64,000 nt of DNA. Source: Candidatus Scalindua sp. Its GTDB lineage: Bacteria; Planctomycetota; Brocadiia; Brocadiales; Scalinduaceae. This document shows positions 8,407-17,842 of this stretch, in pieces. Each line of letters opens with the position of its first letter. The first letter of the stretch is position 1. The notes beneath the pieces are model-generated. The model did not search any database. It was given only the letters and a program-made list of their open reading frames with translations, and had not been told where the DNA came from. The stretch covers positions 1 to 64,000 of the forward strand of contig JASMMK010000015.1 in assembly GCA_030748215.1 (NCBI GenBank), in the 5' to 3' direction. Made by a program: the position numbers and the translations under genes.

Positions 8407-9975
8407 ATGTTCTCGAACAATTCTATTAGCATTCGTTTATTCAATACATACTTTATTATTATTATTTTTCTGGGAATCATAACAATAGTCTCTCTTGTTA
8501 AGCTGGGAAATGTTAATTACCTGAAAAAAAACATTATGAATAACTATGTTCGAATTGAATGCATAAGTAATCTGGCAATAGATAAAGAAAAGTTAATAAC
8601 CAATACACGCATGCAGGTAAAAAAAGGCAATAAACAAGAACTTAGTGAAGATTGTTTGAATATTTTAAATAACATGGGGAATGAGGCATTAAAGCTAACA
8701 AGTATCTGCGTTGGCAATACCCTATTGTTACGTCTGAGCAATTCAATTAAAAGTCAATGTAATATGTTGTATGCGGAATATCAATCACATACATACCCTG
8801 ATGAAAGAATACTATTGCCTAAAATTGAGAATTTCGGTGTCGTTGTAGGCGCCTTCAAAAAGGAAAGTTACAGGGATATGGAAAAGATGCAAAGTTCCCT
8901 CAAAGATGTAATTAAGTCAGCATTTATGACAGTATTATTTTTTTCCCTGATTACGGTAGTTTATAGTATTTTTTTAAGTATTAACATTGCATCTTCGATA
9001 ACAAAACCACTGGCAAAATTGATGGATGCTGCCACAAAAATTAGAGGAGGAGACCTCTCTGTCAGGGTAAACACCAATACTTTTGACGAAATAGGGACCC
9101 TCTCACAGTCATTTGACGAGATGGCTGTTACTCTAAATAATGACCAGGCAGAGATAAAAAAATATAATAGGAGTCAAGAGGCAAAAAACCTGGAATTGAA
9201 AAAACTCTCACACAGATTGTTTACTGTTCAAGATGAAGAACGTAAGCGTTTGTCAGAGGTACTCCATGAGGAGATTGGACAGTCAATGTCTGCATTAAAA
9301 ATTAACTTTAAACTCTTGGAACATTACAGCAATAAATCGACCCCCGAGCCAGATAATAATAGTGAATTTCAATCATGCGTGGAGGATTGCAGGGGAATTG
9401 TGAATAAGGCATTTAAAAGTCTAAGGAGCCTGACATTCAGCCTCAAATATAACATTCTTGATAAATTGGGATTAATCGAGGCGACAAAATACTTTTTTGA
9501 ACAAGTTTCAAAAAGATCGCCTGTTACAATCATAACTAGTAGCAACATAAGTGAGGAACAAATCCCCGATAGTATTAAAATGCATTTATTTCGTATTATT
9601 GGTGAGGCAACAATAAATGTTATAAAGCATGCAGACGCAAACTTAATACGAATTGATTTCATTTTAGAAAAGAACAATTTTGTTTTGTGCTTTTCAGATA
9701 ATGGAAAAGGCTTTGATGTGGAAGGCGTAACTGGTAATGAGATGAGTGAGTTTAGTATGGGGATGACTACTATTAAAGAGTTGGTAAACATTATGAACGG
9801 TCACTTACAAATTATTTCAGAAACATCAATGGGAACCAGTCTTATTATTAAAGTACCTATCAATATGGAATCAAAAGCTTCGGGAGGAGTAGAGAATGGA
9901 AAAAATAAGAATCTTGCTGGTGGAGGACCACCATATAGTGAGGCAGGGTATCAGACAACTTTTATCACTGCATGA
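8407..9975 (+). CDS. Membrane sensor histidine kinase, NarX/DegS type (HAMP-HisKA_3-HATPase)
   Basis: The 522-residue protein starts with a transmembrane helix (residues about 10-32). An extracytoplasmic helical sensor domain of about 140 residues and a second helix near 175-195 follow. A HAMP domain spans about 195-248. A HisKA_3 phosphoacceptor (RLSEVLHEEIGQ, His287) and a HATPase_c domain with the DNGKGF motif complete it. This is the NarX/DegS kinase family. The last 80 bases overlap the start of the response regulator gene in another frame, and the final ~30 residues past the ATPase domain are probably an unstructured consequence of that overlap. The signal is unknown; position after the transporter suggests control of urea or nitrogen metabolism. 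Confidence 0.93.
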   Translation: MFSNNSISIRLFNTYFIIIIFLGIITIVSLVKLGNVNYLKKNIMNNYVRIECISNLAIDKEKLITNTRMQVKKGNKQELSEDCLNILNNMGNEALKLTSICVGNTLLLRLSNSIKSQCNMLYAEYQSHTYPDERILLPKIENFGVVVGAFKKESYRDMEKMQSSLKDVIKSAFMTVLFFSLITVVYSIFLSINIASSITKPLAKLMDAATKIRGGDLSVRVNTNTFDEIGTLSQSFDEMAVTLNNDQAEIKKYNRSQEAKNLELKKLSHRLFTVQDEERKRLSEVLHEEIGQSMSALKINFKLLEHYSNKSTPEPDNNSEFQSCVEDCRGIVNKAFKSLRSLTFSLKYNILDKLGLIEATKYFFEQVSKRSPVTIITSSNISEEQIPDSIKMHLFRIIGEATINVIKHADANLIRIDFILEKNNFVLCFSDNGKGFDVEGVTGNEMSEFSMGMTTIKELVNIMNGHLQIISETSMGTSLIIKVPINMESKASGGVENGKNKNLAGGGPPYSEAGYQTTFITA

Positions 9976-10579
9976 CAATTATAATGTTGTGGGTGATGCT
10001 TGTGATGGAGTCAGTGCAATAGAAAAAACAAAAAGGTTATTACCGGATGTGGTTGTTTTGGATATCTCCATTCCTAAGATAAACGGTATAGAAACAGCCA
10101 AACAAATACGCTCAATTGACCTGGGTATTAAAATAATAGTTCTTACAATGTACGAAGCAAAAGACATTATTACGCGGATGCTCGATATAGGTGTCTCTGC
10201 ATATCTCAATAAAGAATCAACTGATACAGATTTGGTTGCGGCCATAGAGGCAACTATGGGTGGGCAGATGTTTTTTAGTCCTTCAGTTTCAAAGGTAATG
10301 GCAGAGAAGTTAACAAACAGAACAAGCGATATTTGTGTCACTGATCTAAACAAAGAAACATATGATAAATTAACAGGTCGAGAGAAAACAATTTTGTATA
10401 TGGTGGCAGAAGGATATTGTAGCAAAGAAATTGCCAAGCACCTTTCAATTAGCATAAATACCGTGAATAACCATCGAGCAAATATTATGAAAAAAATTAA
10501 TATACATGACGCTGTTGGATTAACAAAATACGCAATAGATTTGGGTTTGCTAGTGAATTCCGATCAGAAGGACTTCTAA
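9896..10579 (+). CDS. Response regulator, NarL/FixJ family
   Basis: The protein is 227 residues with an N-terminal receiver domain and a C-terminal LuxR-type helix-turn-helix. The acidic pocket Glu10-Asp11 and phosphoacceptor Asp56 (VVLDISIP) are present, as is the later conserved Lys (LNKES). The DNA-binding domain begins at KLTGREKTILYMVAEG and contains the recognition segment SISINTVNNHRANIMKK. The ATG at 9896 lies inside the end of the kinase gene and is preceded by GGGAGG, so the two proteins are made from one message. It is the last gene of the forward block that begins at ureE. Confidence 0.95.
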   Translation: MEKIRILLVEDHHIVRQGIRQLLSLHDNYNVVGDACDGVSAIEKTKRLLPDVVVLDISIPKINGIETAKQIRSIDLGIKIIVLTMYEAKDIITRMLDIGVSAYLNKESTDTDLVAAIEATMGGQMFFSPSVSKVMAEKLTNRTSDICVTDLNKETYDKLTGREKTILYMVAEGYCSKEIAKHLSISINTVNNHRANIMKKINIHDAVGLTKYAIDLGLLVNSDQKDF

Positions 10580-10701
10580 AATTAAATTTGCTAAAACTGT
10601 GAGATTAGCTGCTTGGCTTTTGGTAGAGTAATGAAATAGCCTTCCGGGGTGGAGTGAATAAAATATATTACTCTGCTATGTGGATTGGAAGTATCCAAGA
10701 T

Positions 10702-11103
10702 TTATATAAGGCCGTTTTTCTTAAAGCAATCTATGTATCTCTTGTCAGTTACTTGTATGTGATTAATTAACCATTGCTTTAAATATTCAAGAATTTCGTT
10801 TGCAATTTGATAATCACCGCTAATAAAATTACGATAATTCCTAATTGTTTTATCTGTAAAATCGAGATGTTCATTTTTATGTAATTGATAATCTGGGAAT
10901 TTGAACTTTAACATGTAAGTTTCTTCCGTTGAAAAATGTTTACGAGAGTACTCAATCATATTGCCTAATATTTCCAATGTTTCTACTGTGTTGCCATTGT
11001 GTTCATTTGCGAAAACAGCCTTATTGAGAATGTCAATAAGTTTCTTATGCTCCTCATCAATTTCTGATATGCCCACACTAAATTTGTCTTCCCATTCAAT
11101 CAT
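10702..11103 (-). CDS. Bacteriohemerythrin
   Basis: The 133-residue protein is a single-domain hemerythrin, a non-heme di-iron O2-binding protein. Iron ligands are visible in order: His in SEIDEEHKKL, the HFSTEE motif, HKNEH, and HIQVTD near the C-terminus. It is encoded on the reverse strand, convergent with the response regulator and followed by an untranslated gap of about 120 bases. It stands alone. Members of the family are used for O2 storage, sensing or delivery in microaerophiles; its presence 9 kb from a possible O2-producing enzyme is suggestive but not evidence of a link. Confidence 0.93.
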   Translation of the reverse strand: MIEWEDKFSVGISEIDEEHKKLIDILNKAVFANEHNGNTVETLEILGNMIEYSRKHFSTEETYMLKFKFPDYQLHKNEHLDFTDKTIRNYRNFISGDYQIANEILEYLKQWLINHIQVTDKRYIDCFKKNGLI

Positions 11104-11340
11104 TTGGTAGATTATAAGATTTTAGAAATTTGCAATCAATTGTAAAACTAAGAGTTTATATGCTCTTCGTAATAATTAATATGTTTGATTTTATTGGTAT
11201 TCTGACTTCCGTTACAGAGCAGAGTGACATGCAGAATTTATTTAGAATAAACATAGTAGATAGGATTTATGTAAAAAAAAGATGTTAGTGGTAATTATAT
11301 GAAAGATCTTCCATAGATGTGTTGTAACATGATTAATGAA

Positions 11341-11390
11341 AAGACAATGCCATATAATGACTTATAATGTCTGTTACCTGGCATTGTCTT
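11341..11390 (-). terminator. Rho-independent terminator of rnpB
   Basis: A perfect 12-bp inverted repeat (AAGACAATGCCA at 11341-11352, its complement at 11379-11390) encloses a 26-base loop. On the reverse strand it is followed by TTTTCATT and lies seven bases after the RNase P RNA 3' end. Confidence 0.8.
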
Positions 11391-11397
11391 AAGAATC

Positions 11398-11778
11398 GAA
11401 GCAGACCATAAGCCGAGTTCTGTTTTTGATGACCATTAATCTAGTTCCAATGTTACCATTGGAATCAAGCGGCTTACCCGGAGGTTAAAAAGCGGATCAC
11501 TTTATTCCTCTCTATTTAGCCTTTCTCCCAGCGGGGTTTACCATGCCTCTCTAATCACTCAAAGAGCGGTGGGCTCTTACATTAAGCCTTTATCAGGCCC
11601 CACCTTTTCACCCTTACCTTGTGAGTATTATATCACAAGGCGGTATATTTTCTGTGGCACTTTCCTTGGGATCACTCCCACTCTGCGTTACAGAGCGCTG
11701 TATCCTGTGGAGCTCGGACTTTCCTCTTCAAAGATTAGACATGTGAATAATCCCTGAAGCGGCCATCCTGCCTGCTTC
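11398..11778 (-). ncRNA. rnpB: RNase P RNA (bacterial type A-like)
   Basis: The catalytic RNA of RNase P, which matures tRNA 5' ends, is about 381 nt on the reverse strand. Visible conserved elements in RNA sense are GAGGAAAGUCCGAGCUCC near the 5' end (complement of about 11709-11726), AGAGCCCACCG, GGAAAGUGCCACAGAAA, and ACAGAACUCGGCUUAU near the 3' end. The ends pair as helix P1: 5' GAAGCAGGC with 3' GGUCUGCUUC, which sets the boundaries. The 5' end abuts the stop codon of the zinc-ribbon gene with essentially no spacer, so the RNA is probably cut from, or promoted within, the dnaG-rpoD transcript. A terminator follows. Confidence 0.96.
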
Positions 11779-12492
11779 TCAATCACTGTTTTCATCAAGA
11801 TAGAGTATTCGGCTACAACTGCGGCAGAATACCAAATCTTTACTTCCCATAAGTTCGTTTAATGTTTGTGTCGTAATATTCATAGAACAGCCACCGCAGA
11901 CATTACCAACTACGGGAACTATGGATTTTCCTCCCTTTATATTAGATAAACGGTTATAACTATTCAAGGAGTGTTCATCAAGTAAGTCTATATATTTATT
12001 TTGTTCACCTTTTATCTTTTCAATCTCAGCATCAGTCTCTTTTACCTCTGCATCTACACAGTTTATGAGATCTTTCAGACTCTGCTCTTCATTCTTTAAA
12101 TTTTCCGTTGCTTTTTCAAGTCCTTGATTAGCTATTTCCAGTCTTGACATCGTGTCCAGAATCTCATCCTCTAATATCGACATGTCTGCCTTCTTACTGC
12201 CTATTTCTGTAATTAAAGCCGAATACTCTTTATTTGTTTTGATAGAATTCAACTGAACGTTATACTTAGTTATTTCGCCTTCATTAGTCTTTAGGTCCAG
12301 CTCTTTTCTGTCAATATCCTTCTGTACTGCTACTTTCTCTTCTTGCTTTCTTTCGGCAAGAGCTTTTTCTTCTTCTATCAGGTCTCTCTTTTTTTGGACA
12401 TCCTGCTTCCTGCGTTCTTGAGATGCTTCGAGCTCTTTTATTTTATTCTTTAGCGACTGCACTCTTTTTAGTACATCAATTTTATCAATCAT
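11779..12492 (-). CDS. Coiled-coil zinc-ribbon protein
   Basis: The 237-residue product is a long coiled coil (residues about 5-165, rich in Glu, Lys and heptad Leu/Ile) ending in a four-Cys zinc ribbon. The ribbon cysteines are CGGC and CRSC in the last 45 residues (GNVCGGCSMNITTQT and LVFCRSCSRILY). This matches the widespread bacterial C4-type zinc-ribbon family, thought to act in nucleic-acid transactions but without an established function. It follows rpoD on the same strand, and rnpB starts at its stop codon. The ATG has GGAAGAGG seven or so bases upstream. Confidence 0.88.
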   Translation of the reverse strand: MIDKIDVLKRVQSLKNKIKELEASQERRKQDVQKKRDLIEEEKALAERKQEEKVAVQKDIDRKELDLKTNEGEITKYNVQLNSIKTNKEYSALITEIGSKKADMSILEDEILDTMSRLEIANQGLEKATENLKNEEQSLKDLINCVDAEVKETDAEIEKIKGEQNKYIDLLDEHSLNSYNRLSNIKGGKSIVPVVGNVCGGCSMNITTQTLNELMGSKDLVFCRSCSRILYLDENSD

Positions 12493-12523
12493 TACCTCTT
12501 CCCGTATTCATGAAATATGTTAT

Positions 12524-14182
12524 TCATTTGCCTTCTCCAACGCTATCTAAAAACCCTTCCAGCTTTCTACTTCTGATAGGATGTTGCAGCTTTCTCACCG
12601 CCTTTGCTTCAATTTGTCTTACTCTTTCACGAGTTACCAAAAATCTTTTACCAACTTCTTCAAGCGTATATGTATAGCCATCTCCAATGCCATAGCGAAG
12701 TTTAATTATTTCTCTTTCTCGGTAAGTTAGTGTCTCCAATACGCTTTCTATCTTTTCTTTAAGCATTTCTTGAGCAGCAGCAAAAACAGGAGATTCTGCT
12801 TTATCATCTTCTATAAAATCACCAAAAGCACTATCAGCACTCTCTCCCACTGTCCTATCAAGGGAAATTTGATGTCTTGAGATTTTTAATACTCTTCTGG
12901 CCTCAGACACTGAAATTTTTATCTCCTTTGCCATCTCTTCGATACTAGGTTCTCTGCCGTTCTCTTGTAATAATTTCTTTGAAACATTTCTTATTTTGCT
13001 CATTGTCTCAATCATATGTACCGGTATTCGGATAGTTCTTGCTTGATCAGCAATTGATCGCGTTATGGCCTGCCTTATCCACCAGGTAGCATAAGTGCTG
13101 AATTTGTAACCCCTTCTATACTCATACTTATCAACTGCTCTCATTAGTCCGGTATTTCCTTCCTGTATGAGATCCAGAAAGCTTAGACCACGGTTCCTGT
13201 ATTTTTTCGCAATACTTACTACCAATCTCAGATTTGCACCGGAAAGTTTTCTCTTCGCAACTTCATGCTGTCTAAAAACATTGTCAAAGGATTTGACACG
13301 TTGGCTTAACCGTTCAGGTGTTTCAAGCACCATGTCTTCATATTCGCTTAGCTTGGATTTCAAGTTTCGTAATTTGTCCTTCATTTTGTCACGTTTTTCA
13401 CACAATAAAATCTGTTTCACTGTGCTATTCATTCCAGAAGAAATTTCCTGTAACCGTTTCATTATTGGCTGTAGCTTTTTAGTACGTATGCAAAGTTCTT
13501 CAATAATTGCAGAACCCTTTCTCTGGCGGTTCCTAACATTCTTAAGCAGCCGGTACCTGTCTTTTACAGATGTTCTTTTAAGCCTTAATTGTCCATAATC
13601 CTCTCTGTTCTTTTTCAAGAGCGTTCTTAAGGTTTTTGTGTGTAGCGGAAATTGCTTAAGAAGTTTTTCTTTCTGATTTTCAAATTCAATATTAATTGCT
13701 AAAGTACGATCAAAAGGCAGGTCTCCATTAGTGATGTCTTCCAGTATTTTTAAGCAAATCTCTTGTGAAAAATCAGATTTCAGTATTTTCCTATGAAAGT
13801 TTTTCCTCGTCACCTCTATTTTCTTTGCTAATGCTATCTCCTCATCTCGTGATAATAGAGGTATGACTCCCATTTGTGTTAAATACATTCTTATAGGGTC
13901 GTCAATCTTTTCTGAAGCACCTGCTGCGACTCCCACTTTCGATTTTGCATCATCCTTTGAGTCGTCATCATCTTCAGCCTCAGCCGCATCACGGGCCTCT
14001 ATTTCAGACTCCTCGATAAGATCTATGCCCAGCTCATCCAGCATTATCAACGTTTCATCAATTTTTCCAGGCTGGGTCAATGTGTCATCCGGCAGGATCT
14101 TATTTAACTCTTCGTAAGTTACAAATCCTTTTTCCTTACCCTTTGTTACAAGTGCTTTAATTTTTTGACTCGTTTTGTCCAT
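12524..14182 (-). CDS. rpoD: RNA polymerase primary sigma factor RpoD
   Basis: This is the housekeeping sigma-70 factor (552 residues). Region 1.1 lies at about residues 1-55, followed by an acidic linker ([14 protein letters not shown]). Region 1.2 begins at [13 protein letters not shown] charged non-conserved region precedes region 2 ([42 protein letters not shown]). Region 3 follows, then region 4 with the helix-turn-helix [23 protein letters not shown]. It sits 39 bases downstream of dnaG, the classical macromolecular-synthesis arrangement, here extended by the zinc-ribbon gene and rnpB. No anomalies are seen in the promoter-recognition helices. Confidence 0.97.
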   Translation of the reverse strand: MDKTSQKIKALVTKGKEKGFVTYEELNKILPDDTLTQPGKIDETLIMLDELGIDLIEESEIEARDAAEAEDDDDSKDDAKSKVGVAAGASEKIDDPIRMYLTQMGVIPLLSRDEEIALAKKIEVTRKNFHRKILKSDFSQEICLKILEDITNGDLPFDRTLAINIEFENQKEKLLKQFPLHTKTLRTLLKKNREDYGQLRLKRTSVKDRYRLLKNVRNRQRKGSAIIEELCIRTKKLQPIMKRLQEISSGMNSTVKQILLCEKRDKMKDKLRNLKSKLSEYEDMVLETPERLSQRVKSFDNVFRQHEVAKRKLSGANLRLVVSIAKKYRNRGLSFLDLIQEGNTGLMRAVDKYEYRRGYKFSTYATWWIRQAITRSIADQARTIRIPVHMIETMSKIRNVSKKLLQENGREPSIEEMAKEIKISVSEARRVLKISRHQISLDRTVGESADSAFGDFIEDDKAESPVFAAAQEMLKEKIESVLETLTYREREIIKLRYGIGDGYTYTLEEVGKRFLVTRERVRQIEAKAVRKLQHPIRSRKLEGFLDSVGEGK

Positions 14183-14221
14183 TTAATGAGTCTCCTATTT
14201 AATAATAACTGAAAGTTATGT

Positions 14222-16045
14222 TTATCCTGATTTCTTTAAAGAATGAATAGTCATGCTCTTTTTGTGAACACCGGCAAGTATTTGGTTAACTTCTTGTTCA
14301 CTTCCTTTTGATTTGTATAAGTCTGACATTTTCTTTTTTGCTTGTTCTAAACTCTTACTGTTCTTCTTTTTTCTGATATGCAGAATACATGCTTTAAGCA
14401 TTTTTTTACCTGCATCTTCCTGGCCGACCATAAGGCTTTTTTCCATGGATTCCTGTTCTGAGATTGTATCAACCATACTTCTACTCATCTCAGACGAATC
14501 TAACATTGGGAAGATATCGCTTAATATAACCTGCCCTTTTTGAGAATATATTTCAGATATTCTCTTTGCAATATTCCTTATTTCGTTGTTACTGAAACTA
14601 TCAAAACCTATATCTGTCTCCACCTTTATTATTAGATCGTTTCTATTGATCATTAATCCAAGGATAGCCATTTCTACTTTATAATCAGCTGATTTAGCTT
14701 TACTTAAATTACTGGTTATTTGATCATGAGGTCGCCTGGCTTCAGTTTGTCTCTTTTTTGAGCTGGTAAACTTAGTTAAATGATTTCGTAAGAGTTGTTC
14801 ATCTATGGACATCTCTTCTGCAATTCTCTTGATGGTCAAATCACGCTTTAAAATATCAGGGATTTTCATAGCTGTTGACAGGATATCATCTATAGCAGAA
14901 GTTCTTCCTGAAACGGAAGACATGTCCCACTTTCTCTCCGATAGTTTTACTTTAAAACTGAAAAAATCGTACGCTTTCTCCACTTGTTCCAGAAATTGCT
15001 GTTTACCTTTTTTGATGATGAAATCATATGGATCATAACCTTTAGGCAAAAGAACAATGCTTACATCGAAATCTTCTTCTATAAAGATATCCAAATTTTT
15101 TTCAGAAGATTTCTGACCTGCCGTATCAGCATCAAAAACAAGAATGGCTTTATCACAATAACGCTTTAACATCCTCACATGCTCCCGTGTTAATGCTGTG
15201 CCAAGTACCGCGATAGACCAATCTATCCCGTTCTGATGAGCTATTATTACGTCAGTATAACCTTCCATGATCAAAACCTTCCGGGTTTTTCTCATAGATT
15301 CTTTAGCCCAGTTAATACCGTAAAGTGTCTTACTTTTGCTAAAGATTGGTGTTTCCGGAGAGTTAAGGTATTTTGGTAAAGAGTTGTCTAATGCTCTTGC
15401 CCCAAAACCTACAGGTCTGTTTTGAGAATCAAAAATGGGAAACAGTAATCTGTTACGAAAACGGTCGTAACACTTATCCTGCTTTTTTATAATTAGCCCG
15501 GCCCTTTCAAGTAGCTGTGTATCTGCACCCCATTCTTTTGATTTGTTTACTATAGAATCCCAACGGTTAGGAGCGTATCCAAGTCTGAATTTTTTGATTG
15601 AACTATCATTTATTGATCTGCTTGAGATGTAATCTCTTGGCCGTTTACCTTCCTGAGTTTTCAATAACATATCAACAAAAAAACGTGTTGCTTGCTCATT
15701 AACCTTAAATAAAATGTTTGTTCCCTGATGTTCTTTCTTTTTATCAAATACATCAATCCTGATATTTGCTTTTTCTGCAAGCACATTAACTGCTTCCGGA
15801 AAAGTCAAAGACTCTTGCTTCATCAGAAAGTTAAAGACGGTTCCTCCGTCTCCGCATCCAAAACACTTATATATCTGCTTCTCCTCATTAACGGTAAAAG
15901 ATGGGGTTTTCTCCTGATGAAAAGGGCACAGCCCTAGAAAGTTCTTTCCTGCCTGCTTAAGAGTAACATGGTCAGAAACTATATCTATTATGTTTATAGA
16001 CCTTTGGATCTCAGATATTTTTTCTGGTGGAATAAAAGGAGCCAT
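14222..16045 (-). CDS. dnaG: DNA primase DnaG
   Basis: DnaG makes RNA primers at the replication fork. The 607-residue protein has the N-terminal CHC2 zinc finger with ligands Cys40, His43, Cys61 and Cys64. A RNA-polymerase core follows, including the YLNSPETPIFSKSKTLYG block and the TOPRIM glutamate in LIMEGYTDVI. The second TOPRIM motif is LVFDADTAGQKS. The C-terminal helicase-interaction region is poorly conserved, as usual. Its stop is 39 bases before rpoD on the same strand. Confidence 0.97.
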   Translation of the reverse strand: MAPFIPPEKISEIQRSINIIDIVSDHVTLKQAGKNFLGLCPFHQEKTPSFTVNEEKQIYKCFGCGDGGTVFNFLMKQESLTFPEAVNVLAEKANIRIDVFDKKKEHQGTNILFKVNEQATRFFVDMLLKTQEGKRPRDYISSRSINDSSIKKFRLGYAPNRWDSIVNKSKEWGADTQLLERAGLIIKKQDKCYDRFRNRLLFPIFDSQNRPVGFGARALDNSLPKYLNSPETPIFSKSKTLYGINWAKESMRKTRKVLIMEGYTDVIIAHQNGIDWSIAVLGTALTREHVRMLKRYCDKAILVFDADTAGQKSSEKNLDIFIEEDFDVSIVLLPKGYDPYDFIIKKGKQQFLEQVEKAYDFFSFKVKLSERKWDMSSVSGRTSAIDDILSTAMKIPDILKRDLTIKRIAEEMSIDEQLLRNHLTKFTSSKKRQTEARRPHDQITSNLSKAKSADYKVEMAILGLMINRNDLIIKVETDIGFDSFSNNEIRNIAKRISEIYSQKGQVILSDIFPMLDSSEMSRSMVDTISEQESMEKSLMVGQEDAGKKMLKACILHIRKKKNSKSLEQAKKKMSDLYKSKGSEQEVNQILAGVHKKSMTIHSLKKSG

Positions 16046-16430
16046 AATCTACACGGGGTTATCAAAATTCATCAAAAATACCATATTATAAATAAAAGTC
16101 AAGACTTTCTTAAGTATATCTGTGTAAAGTATTTATATTTTTTGATATGTACGGCTAATAGCTTTCAGTTTTGATGCCGTCAATAAGAATTCTTCGTAAT
16201 ATTTATGCAGAAAGTTATAAAATATATTAAAGCTTAGTCAGTGCCTTGCTTACACTTGATATTATTCTAATCTTACACCAGCGGCAGCTGTCATAAGGTG
16301 TTTGATATAAACCTCTTAGCTGGGCTGAAACGCATCGGGTAGTAAGTAATGATGGTTGTAGATATGAGTTTGTCCGACTTCTGCTGACAAATAGCCTAGA
16401 GTATGTAAATTGTCTTTACTGGTTGGGTGT
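16046..16430. other. Intergenic gap between alr and dnaG
   Basis: I see no credible gene in these 385 bases. The stretch is AT-rich next to dnaG, where its promoter should lie. The part nearer alr contains a G/C-richer patch around 16270-16400 with no hairpin or motif that I recognise. Confidence 0.5.
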
Positions 16431-17549
16431 TTACTGTCTATACATCTTTTTCGGAGTGATTGTTCCTACGTTGCATACAATTTCATATGGAATGGTTCCT
16501 ATCAATTCCGTTGCAGATTCGATAGAAATTGTTTCGTTGCCTTGCTCTCCAAGCAATATAACCTCGCTCCCAATCTCTACATCAGAAAGATCGGTTACAT
16601 CTATGAAGCACCTGTCCATACATACCCGGCCAATAATTGGGACACGTTTTCCGTGAACAAGTACTTCTCCCAGATTTGAAAAGCCTCTGCTAAAACCATC
16701 CTTGTAGCCTACAGGTATTGTTGCCACGGTTGTCTGTTTCATTATCTCGAATGTTCTGCCATAGCCAATCACGCTTCCCGGGCCAAGCTCCTTAAGGTTT
16801 ATTATTCTTGTTTTGAAGCTCATAGATTGTTTTAACTCAACATTTCTTGATACATATTTTGATGGGAATATTCCATAAAGTATCAACCCGGGCCTTACCA
16901 TATTAAAATGAGAATCAGCTATATCTAGAATTGCCGCACTGTTCGCAGAGTGTATTAAAGGGACAGTGATCTTTTCATTTTCAAGCTGTTTGATGACCTC
17001 TTTAAACTTTCTGTTTTGTTCATAGGTAAAAGATTTATCCTTTTCCTCAGATGAACTGAAATGAGTAAACACTCCTTCCATTTCTAAGTTTTCAATTAGT
17101 AATAGCGCCTTTATAAAAGGCAGGGCTTTGTCCGGACAAATGCCCTCACCTCCCATACCGGTATCTATCTCAACGTGAATTCTGATATTGCGGTTGTGTT
17201 TTTTTGCGGTTATTGATATTTCATTAGCTATATCAAGACTGTTTACTGTTACTCCAAGTGAATGTTGTATAACATCTTCTATCTGTTCTGATATCACAGG
17301 GTTTAAGATAAGTATGGGAATGGTTATGTTGTTATTCCTTAGTTCGATACCCTCACCCGGAAATGCTACTCCAAGCATATCTGTGCCATTTTGTTCCAGA
17401 GTCTGGCTGACCTTGACTGCACCGTGACCATATGCATCGGCCTTGACAATGGCGAGGATATTTGTTTCACGTCCCACCGTTCTCTTAATTGCCTTTAGAT
17501 TGTGCTCTATCGCATTGAGGTCAACTTCTATCCACGTAATCTCACTCAT
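16431..17549 (-). CDS. alr: Alanine racemase
   Basis: Alr is a PLP enzyme that interconverts L- and D-alanine for peptidoglycan. At 372 residues it has the standard length. The PLP-binding Lys36 lies in AIVKADAYGHGA. The PLP-phosphate and barrel motifs HIEIDTGMGR-like (HVEIDTGMGG) and MVRPGLILYG are present. The C-terminal catalytic Tyr lies in VIGYGRTF, and the family-closing segment is GTIPYEIVCNVG. Its presence indicates that the organism makes D-Ala, consistent with a peptidoglycan-containing envelope. It is a single gene on the reverse strand. Confidence 0.96.
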   Translation of the reverse strand: MSEITWIEVDLNAIEHNLKAIKRTVGRETNILAIVKADAYGHGAVKVSQTLEQNGTDMLGVAFPGEGIELRNNNITIPILILNPVISEQIEDVIQHSLGVTVNSLDIANEISITAKKHNRNIRIHVEIDTGMGGEGICPDKALPFIKALLLIENLEMEGVFTHFSSSEEKDKSFTYEQNRKFKEVIKQLENEKITVPLIHSANSAAILDIADSHFNMVRPGLILYGIFPSKYVSRNVELKQSMSFKTRIINLKELGPGSVIGYGRTFEIMKQTTVATIPVGYKDGFSRGFSNLGEVLVHGKRVPIIGRVCMDRCFIDVTDLSDVEIGSEVILLGEQGNETISIESATELIGTIPYEIVCNVGTITPKKMYRQ

Positions 17550-17616
17550 TTTTGAAGTACCATTATACTACATACCATAAAAACTTTTCTTATTAGAAAT
17601 TTTATTGAGTTTCAGG

Positions 17617-17703
17617 AAAAGTTAAAAGTGCCTTAACTTTAAAGTGGGCTAAAGTTGTGATTTTTTTTACTTTAGGCACTTTAGTTCACTTTAGGCACTT
17701 CAG
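17617..17703. repeat. Intergenic hairpin repeat, copy 1
   Basis: An ~87-bp sequence built of alternating forms of ACTTTAGGCAC and its complement, starting AAAAGTTAAAAGTGCC and ending TTTAGGCACTTCAGAC. A second copy lies in opposite orientation at 56379-56466. The ends match best and the centre differs, as expected of a folded element. Confidence 0.75.
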
Positions 17704-17783
17704 ACATAGTCGCGGTTATACCGCGTTGATATGTGGCCATTCTAATTCCCTTGAATAAAAAAACAATGTTTTTTAAAAATTAG

Positions 17784-17811
17784 TTGACGCATTATAGATA
17801 CAGGCTAAAAT
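17784..17811 (+). promoter_or_regulatory. Putative sigma-70 promoter
   Basis: TTGACG (17784-17789) and TAAAAT (17806-17811) are separated by 16 bases and lie 32 bases upstream of the ATG of the next gene, which has its own AAAGGA ribosome binding site at 17829-17834. Confidence 0.6.
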
Positions 17812-17842
17812 CGACACAAATCAAACAGAAAGGATACTATCA

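Noticed and set aside
9896-9975. Apparent 80-base overlap of kinase and response regulator as a possible frameshift or fusion.
   Set aside because: The kinase has all domains before the overlap and the regulator has its own GGGAGG and ATG; such overlaps are common in operons.
10625-10674. Inverted repeat AGAGTAAT/ATTACTCT between the response regulator and hemerythrin genes as a terminator.
   Set aside because: The stem is only eight bases with a 34-base loop and no T-run on either strand.
11569-11757. A 62-residue forward frame within 11.57-11.76 kb.
   Set aside because: It lies entirely in the antisense of RNase P RNA and its composition follows the RNA helices.
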